Position numbers and translations under genes: made by a program
The notes under the pieces: model-generated
Databases searched by the model: none
What the model saw: only the letters and a program-made list of their open reading frames with translations
Told to the model about the DNA's origin: nothing
Source: Saccharopolyspora hordei
Lineage (GTDB): Bacteria; Actinomycetota; Actinomycetes; Mycobacteriales; Pseudonocardiaceae
NCBI RefSeq assembly: GCF_013410345.1
Contig: NZ_JACCFJ010000001.1
Coordinates: forward strand, 5,473,501-5,537,500
DNA: 64,000 nucleotides
Direction of reading: 5' to 3'
In this document: piece by piece, positions 1 through 8,124 of the stretch
Layout of the letters: each line of letters starts with the position of its first letter
Position numbering within the stretch: the stretch's first letter is position 1

Positions 1-18
1 CATGCCTCCTCGAATCTT

Positions 19-1707
19 TCACGCACCCACCGCGTCAGCGGCGGATTGCTGGTGCTCATCGGCCAGGCGCCGGGCGACGTCGAGGCGGAGCTCCTTCTTG
101 TCGATCTTGCCGACCTTGGTCGTGGTGATCGCGTCGACGATGATCAGCTTTTCCGGGAACTTGAACTTGGCGACACCCGCGTTCTCCATCACCTGGTGCA
201 CGTCGGACAACCCAACGTCGTAACCGGGCTTGGGCACGACGTAGAGGCAGACGCGTTCGCCGAGGTCCGGGTCGGGCATCGCGATGGCCGCGGCGAGGCT
301 GACGCCGTCGACCTGGTAGGCGAAGTTCTCGATCTCCTCGGCGGAGATGTTCTCCCCGCCTCGGTTGATCATGTCCTTGTCGCGGCCCTCGACAACGAGA
401 TTGCCATCCGGGCGCAGCCGGACGATGTCGCCGGTGCGGTACCAGCCTTCGGGGGTGAAGGCGCGGGCGTTGTGCTCGGCGGCCTTGAAATAGCCGCGCG
501 GCGTGTAGGGACCGCGGGTGAGCAGCACGCCGGGTTCACCGATGGGCAGTTCGTTGCCCGTCTCGTCGACGACGAGCAGTTCGTCGTCGGGGCACATCGG
601 GCGTCCCTGAGTCGTGCAGACCACGTCGTCGGGGTCGTCGAGGCGCGTGTAGTTCAGCAGTCCCTCGGCCATGCCGAACACCTGCTGCAGGGTGCAGCCG
701 AGCACCGGACGGACCCGGCGCGCGACCTCGTCGGCCAGCCTCGACCCGCCGACCTGCAGCAGTTTCAAGGAGCTCAGGTCAGCGGTGCTGTCCTCGGCGC
801 GGTGGTCCAGCCAGCGTTGCGCCACCGCCGGCACGACCGCGGTGGCCGTCACGCCCTCGCGCTCGATCAGCGGGAATGCCTTGGCCGGGTCCGGCGAGCC
901 CACGACCAGTCGGCCGCCGCACAGCAGCGCGCCGAGCAGGCCCGGGCAGGCCAGCGGGAAGTTGTGGCTCAGCGGCAGGGACGCGTAGTAGACGGTGTCG
1001 GAGTCGAAACCGCAGACCTCGGCGCTGCGCTTGGCGTTGTAGGCGTAGTCGTCGTGGGTGCGGGCGATGAGCTTGGGCAGCCCGGTGGTGCCACCGGAGA
1101 GCAGGAACACCGCCACCGCGCGGCTGTCCGGCCGGTGCCGGTTCAGCTCCGCGCGGTCCGGAGTGGACTCCGGCGCGGCGCACAACGCGCCCAGGTCGAT
1201 GTTGCCCTCCGCGACCGACTCGCCCAGCACGAGCAGGTGGCGCACCGAGTCGGACTGCTCGGCGATCTCGCTCGCCATGGCCTGGTGGTCGAAGCCCTTG
1301 AGCACGTCGGGAACGGCGATGGCCACCGCCTCGGAGTGCTCGGCGAGGTAGGTCATCTCGTGCTTGCGGTGCCCCGGAAGCGCCATCACCGGGATGACGC
1401 CGATGCGCAGGCACGCGTAGGTGAGCACCACGAACTCGAGGACGTTGGGCAGCTGCACCAGCACGCGGTCGTCAGGCCGCAGGCCGAGTCCGAGCAGTCG
1501 CTCGGCGGTGGCGTCGGCCCGCTCGGTCAGCTCGCGGTGGGTGAGCCTGCGCTCGCCATCGACGAGCGCGAGCGCGTCGGGCACCTGGCTGGCGACCTCG
1601 GCGAGGTGATCGGCCAGGTCGCGTCCCTCCCAGTAGCCCTTCTCGACGTAGCGCTGGGCGAACTCGTCCGGCCACGGCACCACGTCGTGCCAGGTCGGTT
1701 CAGGCAT
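19..1707 (-). CDS. Aryl-acid:AMP ligase (salicylate/2,3-dihydroxybenzoate type)
   Basis: 562-residue adenylate-forming enzyme of the EntE/DhbE class, expected to activate a hydroxybenzoate as its acyl-adenylate. The core motif LLSGGTTGLPK lies near residues 202-212, SLPLSHN near 243-249, FGMAEG near 344 and YRTGD near 423. The N-terminal PWP..F....GYW and the ALPGHR segment are typical of aryl-acid ligases rather than fatty acyl ligases. A GGAGGAGG site lies 6 nt before the ATG. It overlaps the upstream acyl-CoA synthetase gene by 8 bp and is the last visible gene of a three-gene operon. No NRPS or siderophore genes are nearby, so a catabolic role like SdgA of the salicylyl-CoA pathway is favoured (inference). 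Anthranilate or another aryl acid is possible. Confidence 0.85.
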   Translation of the reverse strand: MPEPTWHDVVPWPDEFAQRYVEKGYWEGRDLADHLAEVASQVPDALALVDGERRLTHRELTERADATAERLLGLGLRPDDRVLVQLPNVLEFVVLTYACLRIGVIPVMALPGHRKHEMTYLAEHSEAVAIAVPDVLKGFDHQAMASEIAEQSDSVRHLLVLGESVAEGNIDLGALCAAPESTPDRAELNRHRPDSRAVAVFLLSGGTTGLPKLIARTHDDYAYNAKRSAEVCGFDSDTVYYASLPLSHNFPLACPGLLGALLCGGRLVVGSPDPAKAFPLIEREGVTATAVVPAVAQRWLDHRAEDSTADLSSLKLLQVGGSRLADEVARRVRPVLGCTLQQVFGMAEGLLNYTRLDDPDDVVCTTQGRPMCPDDELLVVDETGNELPIGEPGVLLTRGPYTPRGYFKAAEHNARAFTPEGWYRTGDIVRLRPDGNLVVEGRDKDMINRGGENISAEEIENFAYQVDGVSLAAAIAMPDPDLGERVCLYVVPKPGYDVGLSDVHQVMENAGVAKFKFPEKLIIVDAITTTKVGKIDKKELRLDVARRLADEHQQSAADAVGA

Positions 1708-3760
1708 TTCGGTCCTCCTCCGTGCGGACGACGACCGCGTCGAGCGCGACGAGGCCGTCCGTGGTCAGGCGGAGCGGGTTGATCTCGATCTCTGTCACCT
1801 CGGGGTGCGAGGTGAGCACCGCGGCCAGCGCGGCGACGACCTCGCCGAACTCATGCGGGTTCAGCTCGGGGCCACCGCGCCAGCCGCGCAGCAGCTCCTT
1901 GCCGAGCAGTTCACCGGGCATCTCGGCGGCTTCGTTGGCCGTGACCGGGGCGAGCCGGACCGCGACGTCGCCGAGCGCTTCAGCGGCCGTGCCGCCGAGG
2001 CCCACCAACACGACCGGTCCGAACACCGGGTCGCGGTGCGCGCCGACGACCAAGTCGACGCCGCCGGGTGCCATCGACTCCACCAAGTACCCGGTCGCTC
2101 CGGTCGCCGCATGGATGGCCTCCAGCGCGGCGTCCAGCTCATCCGGGGTGCGCACGCCTAGGTGCACTCCACCCACGTCGGTCTTGTGCAGCACGGTGGC
2201 GTCGAGCAGCTTGACCGCCACCGGGCCTCCCAGTTCGGTCAGCGCGCGCTGCGCTTCCTCCCGGCTCGCACATGCCCGCCGAGGTGGAGTGCGGATTCCC
2301 AGTTCTGCCAGGTAATTCTTGGCCGCGTGCTCGTCCAGGAGCCCGCCCGGCAAGGCCGGGGCCTGTCGCTCGGCGGCTGTGCCGGTGCGGAACCGCCGCC
2401 GGGAATCGGCGACGAGCGCGCGCAGGGCATTGGCCGCGGCCGTCGGTGTCGCGAAGGCAGGAACGCCGGTCTTGTGCAGCTGGATGCGCTGTTCGGCTGC
2501 CTCGTCATCCAGCCCGCCCAGCGCCACGACAGCGGGCACGTCGGCCGGCAGGTCGGCGTCCTGCAACGCGGTCACCAGGTCGACGCTGTCGGGTTCGGTG
2601 AGCGCGTAGACCACGACCGAGTCGATCGCGTCGTCGCCCGCCACGGCACCCAGCACGGCCGGGAAGCTCTTGTCCGGGCGGCCGGTGTCGACCGGGTTGC
2701 GCTGGAAGGTCAACGGCGGCAGCAGTTCCGAAAGCCGGGCCTGCGTCTCGGCGGCCAGCTCGGGCGTGGCGATCTCGTCGGCGCCCGCCCGGTCGGCTAG
2801 CAGCAAGCCGGGTCCGGCCTGCGCGGTGACGATGCCCAGCCCGGGGTCGGCCGCAGGGCGAAGCCGCACGCGCGAGAGCGCGGTCAGGGCGTCGACCAGC
2901 TCGCGCTCGTCGTCGACGACCACCGCTCCGGCCTGCGCGACCGCGGCCCGGGTGGTGCGCCACGAGGTCGCCAGCGCACCGGTGTGCGACTGGGCGAACT
3001 CCGCGACGTCGCTGCGCCCGACCACCAGCGCCACAACGGGTTTCACCTCGGTCAGCCGCCGCAGCGCCCGCACCAGGCGCGGGCCGTCGGGCACCGACTC
3101 CAGGTGCAGTGCCACAGCCGTGGTCTGCGGATCGTCAACCAGGTACTCCAGGACGTCGGCGGCGGTGACGTCGACACCGGCGCCGATGCCCACGCCCAGG
3201 CTCACGCCGTTGCCCGCGTTGGTCAGCTCGAACGACAGCGCGTGGTTGATGCCGCCGCTGGCCGCCACCACCGCCACTCCCCCAGCGGGCAACTGCCGGG
3301 CGCCGGGCACGAAACTGGCGGTCAGCCCGCGGTGCGGCACGAAGAACCCGGAGGTGTTGGGACCCAGCAGCCGAATGCCGGTCTCCTCGGCGACACGGCG
3401 CACCGCGTCCTCGTGCGCCTGACCCGCCTCGCCGGCTTCGCCGAACCCTCCGGCGCAGATCAACGCCGCTCGGCACCCAGCCGCAACCGCATCGGCGAGC
3501 GCGTCCGCGCACGCCGCAGCAGGCACGCACAGCACGGCGAGGTCCAGGCGCGTCGAGCTGTGCTCAGCGGCTTCGCGCACCGAGGCGTGCAGTCCCGATT
3601 CGGGGTCGGGGTTGCGGGAGTTGACCAGCGCAAGACCACCGGTGAAACCGGTCAGCGAGCGGCTCATGACTGCACCCAGCTTGGCGCTCTGCCGCGATGC
3701 GCCGACCACCACGATCCCAGATGGCGCGAAAAGCGGTGACAGGTCGGTCGTTTCGCTCAT
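1700..3760 (-). CDS. Acyl-CoA synthetase of the ADP-forming type (CoA-binding plus ATP-grasp)
   Basis: 686-residue fused protein. A CoA-binding Rossmann domain comes first (VVVGAS near residues 17-22), then succinyl-CoA-synthetase-like domains with the SHTGALA loop, then a C-terminal ATP-grasp domain with VAVKLLDATVLHKTDVGGV and EINPLRL motifs. Such enzymes exchange acyl groups between phosphate or adenylate and CoA. Sandwiched between an aryl-acid AMP ligase and an aroyl-CoA hydroxylase-like protein, it probably supplies the CoA-transfer step, as proposed for SdgB (context inference). The start overlaps the stop of the upstream gene (ATGA), indicating translational coupling. Confidence 0.82.
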   Translation of the reverse strand: MSETTDLSPLFAPSGIVVVGASRQSAKLGAVMSRSLTGFTGGLALVNSRNPDPESGLHASVREAAEHSSTRLDLAVLCVPAAACADALADAVAAGCRAALICAGGFGEAGEAGQAHEDAVRRVAEETGIRLLGPNTSGFFVPHRGLTASFVPGARQLPAGGVAVVAASGGINHALSFELTNAGNGVSLGVGIGAGVDVTAADVLEYLVDDPQTTAVALHLESVPDGPRLVRALRRLTEVKPVVALVVGRSDVAEFAQSHTGALATSWRTTRAAVAQAGAVVVDDERELVDALTALSRVRLRPAADPGLGIVTAQAGPGLLLADRAGADEIATPELAAETQARLSELLPPLTFQRNPVDTGRPDKSFPAVLGAVAGDDAIDSVVVYALTEPDSVDLVTALQDADLPADVPAVVALGGLDDEAAEQRIQLHKTGVPAFATPTAAANALRALVADSRRRFRTGTAAERQAPALPGGLLDEHAAKNYLAELGIRTPPRRACASREEAQRALTELGGPVAVKLLDATVLHKTDVGGVHLGVRTPDELDAALEAIHAATGATGYLVESMAPGGVDLVVGAHRDPVFGPVVLVGLGGTAAEALGDVAVRLAPVTANEAAEMPGELLGKELLRGWRGGPELNPHEFGEVVAALAAVLTSHPEVTEIEINPLRLTTDGLVALDAVVVRTEEDRNA

Positions 3761-5340
3761 GACTTCGTCTCCGTCGTGGAACCGACCAGATCCGCTCGGC
3801 CGGAAAGCAGCAGGGTCTGCGCGCGGTCCTCGTCCAGCTCGTCCTCGACCACCAGCGCGGGCACCTGGTGGTGCAGCCGCGCCTGCTCGGCCAGCAGCGC
3901 ACGGGTGAGCTTGCTCCCGGACCGCACGGCCACCAGGGACGGCGGCTGATCACCGCGCAGCGCCTCGGCAAGCTCGGTGAAGCGCTCCGGCAGTCCCTCT
4001 TCGGTCGCTGGAGCGCTCAGCCACAGAGCCCACTCGCCGTCGCCGGGCCGCGAGGGCAGCGACACCGAGCCGTCCGCCCCTTCGACCACGGGTCCGGTCG
4101 GAGTTTCGCGGATTTCGACGCGGCGACCACTGAAGGTCTGGTTCCCGACGCGCAGCGGGGTCACCATCGGGTCGGCGCCGTTGCGCTCACGCCAGTCGCG
4201 CTCGACGCGCTCGACGAACTCCGGGTCACGGCGAGCAAGCTTGTCGCGGCCAATGCTGCGGGAGAAGAAGTGGAAGCCGAACTGCGTCGGGTGGAACGCG
4301 TCGTGGTAACGGCCGAAGTGCTCCCACCAGGACAGGCTCGGGCGGGCCGCGCCCTGAATCTTCTCCACCGACGGCCTGCGCACCGATTCGTACTCGTCGA
4401 GCGCGGTCTCCAGATCGTCGGAGTACTCAGTGACGCTGCGGGCGAGCACGATGGCATCCTCCATGGCCATCTTGGTGCCCGAACCCACCGAGAAGTGCGC
4501 GGTGTGGGCGGCGTCGCCGAGCAGAACGACGTTGCCGGAGTGCCAGCGCCCGGTGCGCCAGGTGCGGAAGTTGCCCCAGCGCGAGTTGTTCACCAGCAGC
4601 CCATGCCCGTCGATCTGCTCTGCGAAGAGCTTCTCCAGGTATTCCCGGGTCTTCTCGTCGCTGGCACCGGGCGGCTGGCTGACGTCGAACTCGTCGAGGC
4701 CGGCCGCGCGCCAGGTCTGCTCGTCGGTCTCCACGATGAACGTGCTGATGTCCTCGCTGATCGGGTAGCCGTGCACCGCGAACGTCCCGTGCGGACCGTG
4801 CTCGTGGACGAAGGTCAGTCCGTCGAACATGTAGTCCGTGCCGAACCAGATGAACTTGGCCGTGGCCACGTCCACCTTCGGCGCGAAGGCGTCCTCCAAA
4901 CCGGCCCGGAAGCGGGAGTTGGCGCCGTCGGCGGCGACGATGAGGTCGTAGTCCGCCAACTGCTCGGCGTCCGAGATCTCGGTGCTGAAGCGCAGGTCCA
5001 CACCGACCTCGGTGGCGCGGTCGCGCAGCAGGGCGAGCAGCTTGCGGCGGTGGATGGCGGCCATGCCGTTGCCCCCGAAGGACATCCGCTCACCCTTGAG
5101 GCGCACCTCGATCTGATCCCAGTGCCTGCCGTGCTCTTCAAGCCCGTGGCGCAGCACCGGGTCGGCCTCGTGAATGCCCGCCAGCGTCGCGTCGGAGAAG
5201 ACGACGCCGAACCCGAAGATGTCGTCGGGACGGTTCCGCTCGAACACGGTCACGTCGACGGTCGGGTCGGCCTGCTTGATCAGCGTCGCGAAGAACAGCC
5301 CGCCGGGGCCGCCTCCTACGCACGCGATCCGAGAAACCAT
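3757..5340 (-). CDS. FAD-dependent aroyl-CoA monooxygenase (salicylyl-/anthraniloyl-CoA hydroxylase-like)
   Basis: 527 residues when started at the ATG at 5340, which follows GGAGGCAGG by about 6 nt; an earlier in-frame ATG leaves that site unused. The N-terminal GGGPGG FAD/NAD fold, the GANSRFR-type segment near residue 150 and the LLGDAAHTAHFSVGSG motif near residue 280 define a class A flavin hydroxylase. The closest family by motif is the N-terminal half of salicylyl-CoA 5-hydroxylase/anthraniloyl-CoA monooxygenase. About 130 C-terminal residues follow the hydroxylase domain. Their last 45 (AEQARLHHQVPALVVEDELD, then LLSGRADLV) recall the end of the OYE-like domain of anthraniloyl-CoA monooxygenase, but that domain is mostly missing. 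First gene of the operon; downstream genes overlap. Confidence 0.8.
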   Translation of the reverse strand: MVSRIACVGGGPGGLFFATLIKQADPTVDVTVFERNRPDDIFGFGVVFSDATLAGIHEADPVLRHGLEEHGRHWDQIEVRLKGERMSFGGNGMAAIHRRKLLALLRDRATEVGVDLRFSTEISDAEQLADYDLIVAADGANSRFRAGLEDAFAPKVDVATAKFIWFGTDYMFDGLTFVHEHGPHGTFAVHGYPISEDISTFIVETDEQTWRAAGLDEFDVSQPPGASDEKTREYLEKLFAEQIDGHGLLVNNSRWGNFRTWRTGRWHSGNVVLLGDAAHTAHFSVGSGTKMAMEDAIVLARSVTEYSDDLETALDEYESVRRPSVEKIQGAARPSLSWWEHFGRYHDAFHPTQFGFHFFSRSIGRDKLARRDPEFVERVERDWRERNGADPMVTPLRVGNQTFSGRRVEIRETPTGPVVEGADGSVSLPSRPGDGEWALWLSAPATEEGLPERFTELAEALRGDQPPSLVAVRSGSKLTRALLAEQARLHHQVPALVVEDELDEDRAQTLLLSGRADLVGSTTETKS

Positions 5341-5378
5341 GGAAACCTGCCTCCACCTTGAGGGCATCGATTGGCCAC

Positions 5379-5408
5379 ATTATGTGCCATTTGTTTCACG
5401 ACCGTCAA
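5379..5408 (-). promoter_or_regulatory. Promoter of the aroyl-CoA operon
   Basis: Read on the minus strand: TTGACG (-35, 5403-5408), an 18-nt spacer, then CATAAT (-10, 5379-5384). The predicted start of transcription is about 30 nt before the monooxygenase ATG. The same TTGACGG.CGTG core and ACATA.T -10 recur before the MFS importer, suggesting common control, plausibly by the PaaX-family protein. Confidence 0.65.
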
Positions 5409-5475
5409 CACTGTGACACGTATTTTTCGGATGGCCGCGGCGCCAGCCCGCGCCCGCAGCGGGCCGGCGCCGGAC

Positions 5476-6786
5476 TCATGCGGCCTGTTCGGCCCGTGTC
5501 CGCAATCCTGCCCCGGATGCGGCGCCACGGCTCGGCAGCAGCAGCACGACCAGCGCGCCCACGGCGGCGGGAATCGCGAAGGCGTAGAAGTTCCACGCGG
5601 CATTCACCCCGGAGGACATCAGGATGCCGCCGAACGTGGGGCCGATGATGGCTCCGATGCGACCGATTCCCAGCGTCCACCCGAGCGCGGTGGCGCGGAC
5701 CTCCGCCGGGAAGTGCATGGCCACGTAGGCGTTGACCAGGATCTGCGTGCCGACGGTCCCGAACCCGGCCACGGCCACCAGCGCGTACATGACAGGTGCC
5801 GAACTCGGCACGCTGAGCAGGTAGATCGACACGGATGCCGCGAGGAACGCCGCCAGCGTCACCGGGCGCATGCCGATGCGGTCACCGATCGGCGCCACCA
5901 GGATCGTGCCCACGATCGCCCCGGCGTTGAGCACCACCAGGAACAGCAGCGAACTCGACAACGGGTACCCGGCGGACTTCATGATCTGCGGCAGCCACGT
6001 GTTGAGCCCGTAGACCAGCAGCAGCCCGAGGAAGCTGGTCAGCGCGAACAGGATCGCGGGCACCACGTACCGTCTGCCGAGCAGCGTGCGCACCCCGGAG
6101 CGCCCCGGCTCCCGCTGGCCACCAGCCTGCGGCAGCGCCACGCCCAGGCGCTCGGCGGTGCGCGCCGCCTCGGCGTCGCGCCCCTTGGCGACCAGGAACG
6201 CCAGGGACTCGGGCAGGGCGCGCATGAGTACCGGAACCAGCAGCAGCGGCACCGCGCCGATCCAGTACATCAGCCGGAAGCCATACGTGGGCATCAGGCT
6301 CAGCGCGAGCACGGCCGCCAGCACACCGCCGACCGAGTAACCGGAGAACATCAGGGCATTGTTCAGGCTCCGCCGGTGCGGAGCCGAGTACTCCGCGGTC
6401 AGCGCGATCGCGGTGGGCATCACGCCACCCAGGCCCAGACCGGCCAGCAGCCGGAACACGCCGAACAAGGTCGCGTCGGGAGCCAGGGCGCAGCCCACCA
6501 TCGCCAACGAGAAACCGGTGACGCCGAACAGCAGCACCTTACGCCTGCCGACCAGGTCGGTGACCGCGCCCGCGATCAGCGCCCCGGCGAGCATGCCCAC
6601 CAGGGCGTAGCTGCCGATCGCGCCCGCAGACGCGGGCGTGAGACCCCACGCGTCGTGCTGCAGCAGTGCCGGCAGCGTGGCGCCGTAGACGATGAGGTCG
6701 TAACCGTCGAAGACGATCACGGAGAAGCACAGGCACAGCACCGAGAGCTCGGTGCGACGGGTGCCCGGCGGGGATTGCGGCGTCAT
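5476..6786 (-). CDS. Aromatic-acid/H+ symporter, MFS (AAHS family)
   Basis: 436 residues with about 12 hydrophobic segments. The TM1 acidic motif DGYDLIVYG and the loop 2-3 motif DLVGRRKV are hallmarks of the benzoate/4-hydroxybenzoate/gentisate importers. The ATG at 6786 is chosen because GGAGAAGG lies just upstream; an earlier in-frame TTG overlaps that site. It lies directly upstream of, and on the same strand as, the aroyl-CoA operon but has its own promoter (6831-6860). It most likely brings the aromatic acid substrate across the cytoplasmic membrane. Confidence 0.88.
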   Translation of the reverse strand: MTPQSPPGTRRTELSVLCLCFSVIVFDGYDLIVYGATLPALLQHDAWGLTPASAGAIGSYALVGMLAGALIAGAVTDLVGRRKVLLFGVTGFSLAMVGCALAPDATLFGVFRLLAGLGLGGVMPTAIALTAEYSAPHRRSLNNALMFSGYSVGGVLAAVLALSLMPTYGFRLMYWIGAVPLLLVPVLMRALPESLAFLVAKGRDAEAARTAERLGVALPQAGGQREPGRSGVRTLLGRRYVVPAILFALTSFLGLLLVYGLNTWLPQIMKSAGYPLSSSLLFLVVLNAGAIVGTILVAPIGDRIGMRPVTLAAFLAASVSIYLLSVPSSAPVMYALVAVAGFGTVGTQILVNAYVAMHFPAEVRATALGWTLGIGRIGAIIGPTFGGILMSSGVNAAWNFYAFAIPAAVGALVVLLLPSRGAASGAGLRTRAEQAA

Positions 6787-6830
6787 TGCCTTCTCCAACC
6801 TGTCGGGATTGTCCGGAGGGGATGGCGCCG

Positions 6831-6860
6831 AGTATGTTTCGCTTATCGCACGCCCGTCAA
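6831..6860 (-). promoter_or_regulatory. Promoter of the aromatic-acid importer
   Basis: Minus-strand TTGACG (6855-6860), 18-nt spacer, CATACT (6831-6836), about 38 nt before the ATG. Architecture and spacer start (GGGCGTG) match the promoter at 5379-5408. The 115 bp between it and the PaaX gene hold the divergent regulator promoter, which I cannot place with confidence. Confidence 0.6.
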
Positions 6861-6975
6861 TAAACTGGCACTAATGAATCGAATCCGGCTCGCTGCCCGC
6901 GCACCGCGCGCGAATCGAGGACGGTCGTACTGTGAGATAGTCGGCCCGCCGGGCTGACCAGCAGGAGGAGGAGCG

Positions 6976-7797
6976 GTGAGACCGAGGTCGATCGTGTTTG
7001 ACCTGTTCGGCGACTACGTGCGCTACCGAGGCGGTGCCGCTCGTCTGCGGACGCTGAGCGAGCTCATGTCCTGCTTCGACGTCGGCGAGAGCACCGTGCG
7101 CGTGGTCCTGGCCCGGCTGCGCAAGGAGGGTTGGTTCGACTCCTGGCGCGAGGGCCGCGAAACCGTGTACGGGCTCAACGACAAGAGCCTGCACCTGCTC
7201 GACGAAGGGCGCTCGCGCATCTTCGACCGGGTCCGCAGCGAGTGGGACCGGCACTGGTACATGGTCATCTACTCGGTGCCGGAGTCCGACCGCGGCGTGC
7301 GCGACCGGGTCCGCAAGGAGCTGGCCTGGCTCGGATTCGGCCCGTTGGCCCCGTCGACCTACGTGTGCCCGCACGACCGCCTGCAGCAGGTGCGCGAAAG
7401 CCTCGCCGACGAGCCGGCGCTGCGGCTGGACACCTTGCGCTGCCAGTCCGGCGGACTGCCGGTCGACCGCGAGATGGCAGCCCGCTGCTGGGACCTCGAT
7501 GAGCTCAACGAGGACTACCGGGAACTGCTGCGGACCTACCGCAAGCGCATGCCCGCCTACCGGGCGGGGCGACTCAGCCCGCAGGACGCATTGGTGGAAC
7601 GCATGCAGTTGACCTATGACTACCGAAAGTTCCCCTTCCGCGACCCGGACCTGCCCACCGAGCTGCTGCCCGCCGGCTGGCTCGGGCGCGAGGCCCACGA
7701 CCTGTTCCTGGAAGCCCACGACCTGCTGCGCGGGCCCGCCGAAAAGTTCTACGACTCCATCGCGGAAGCCCGCGCCGCTCAAGCTCGCGGAGCCTGA
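6976..7797 (+). CDS. PaaX-family transcriptional regulator
   Basis: 273 residues. The N-terminal winged helix (about 1-75: ...GESTVRVVLARLRKEGWF) is followed by the central PaaX domain beginning WDRHWYMVIYSVPESDR and a C-terminal helical domain. PaaX-type repressors sense aryl-CoA thioesters, which fits the neighbouring aroyl-CoA operon. GTG start preceded by AGGAGGAG at a 5-nt spacing. It is divergent from the MFS importer, so it probably controls that gene, the aroyl-CoA operon and itself (inference). Confidence 0.88.
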   Translation: MRPRSIVFDLFGDYVRYRGGAARLRTLSELMSCFDVGESTVRVVLARLRKEGWFDSWREGRETVYGLNDKSLHLLDEGRSRIFDRVRSEWDRHWYMVIYSVPESDRGVRDRVRKELAWLGFGPLAPSTYVCPHDRLQQVRESLADEPALRLDTLRCQSGGLPVDREMAARCWDLDELNEDYRELLRTYRKRMPAYRAGRLSPQDALVERMQLTYDYRKFPFRDPDLPTELLPAGWLGREAHDLFLEAHDLLRGPAEKFYDSIAEARAAQARGA

Positions 7798-7941
7798 CGC
7801 ACCGTTTTCACCTGCGCCGCGGCGACCCCCGAACGGACGGTTCGCCGCGGCGCTTCTTCGCACGCGCAGCACGCCCCACGAGGTGACCGACCGCAGGGCC
7901 AGAGCTTCAACCCGATTGGGTACATCCTATCGACGACCGTG

Positions 7942-7955
7942 TGTGTATTGACACA
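7942..7955 (+). promoter_or_regulatory. TGTGT-ATTG-ACACA dyad overlapping a -35-like box
   Basis: Perfect 5-bp inverted repeat in the 327-bp gap between the PaaX gene and the aldehyde dehydrogenase. It overlaps TTGACA at 7948-7953. No convincing -10 follows at normal spacing, so the promoter would need an activator or is weak. The rest of the gap shows no gene. Confidence 0.4.
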
Positions 7956-8124
7956 TCCACGGGCGGTCTGCATGCTTACAGCGCGTTCTACTTCCGAACC
8001 CCGCCGCACAGGCGTTCGGTCCGACCCGCCGCCTGGACTGCTGCCACGCGGAACCGCCACATCGGCGCCGCATCACCGCGGGGATTCCCCAAAGGTCAAC
8101 ACGCTTCGAACAAAGGAGTTCCTG

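Noticed and set aside
19..1707. Siderophore biosynthesis (EntE/DhbE) interpretation of the AMP ligase
   Set aside because: No isochorismate, NRPS or ferric-siderophore transport genes are nearby; the coupled genes are a CoA synthetase and an aroyl-CoA hydroxylase.
46..1782. 578-residue plus-strand open frame
   Set aside because: Antisense to the AMP ligase gene and without family features.
5371..6957. 528-residue plus-strand open frame
   Set aside because: Shadow of the aromatic-acid MFS gene; Gln/His/Arg-rich with no recognisable domain.
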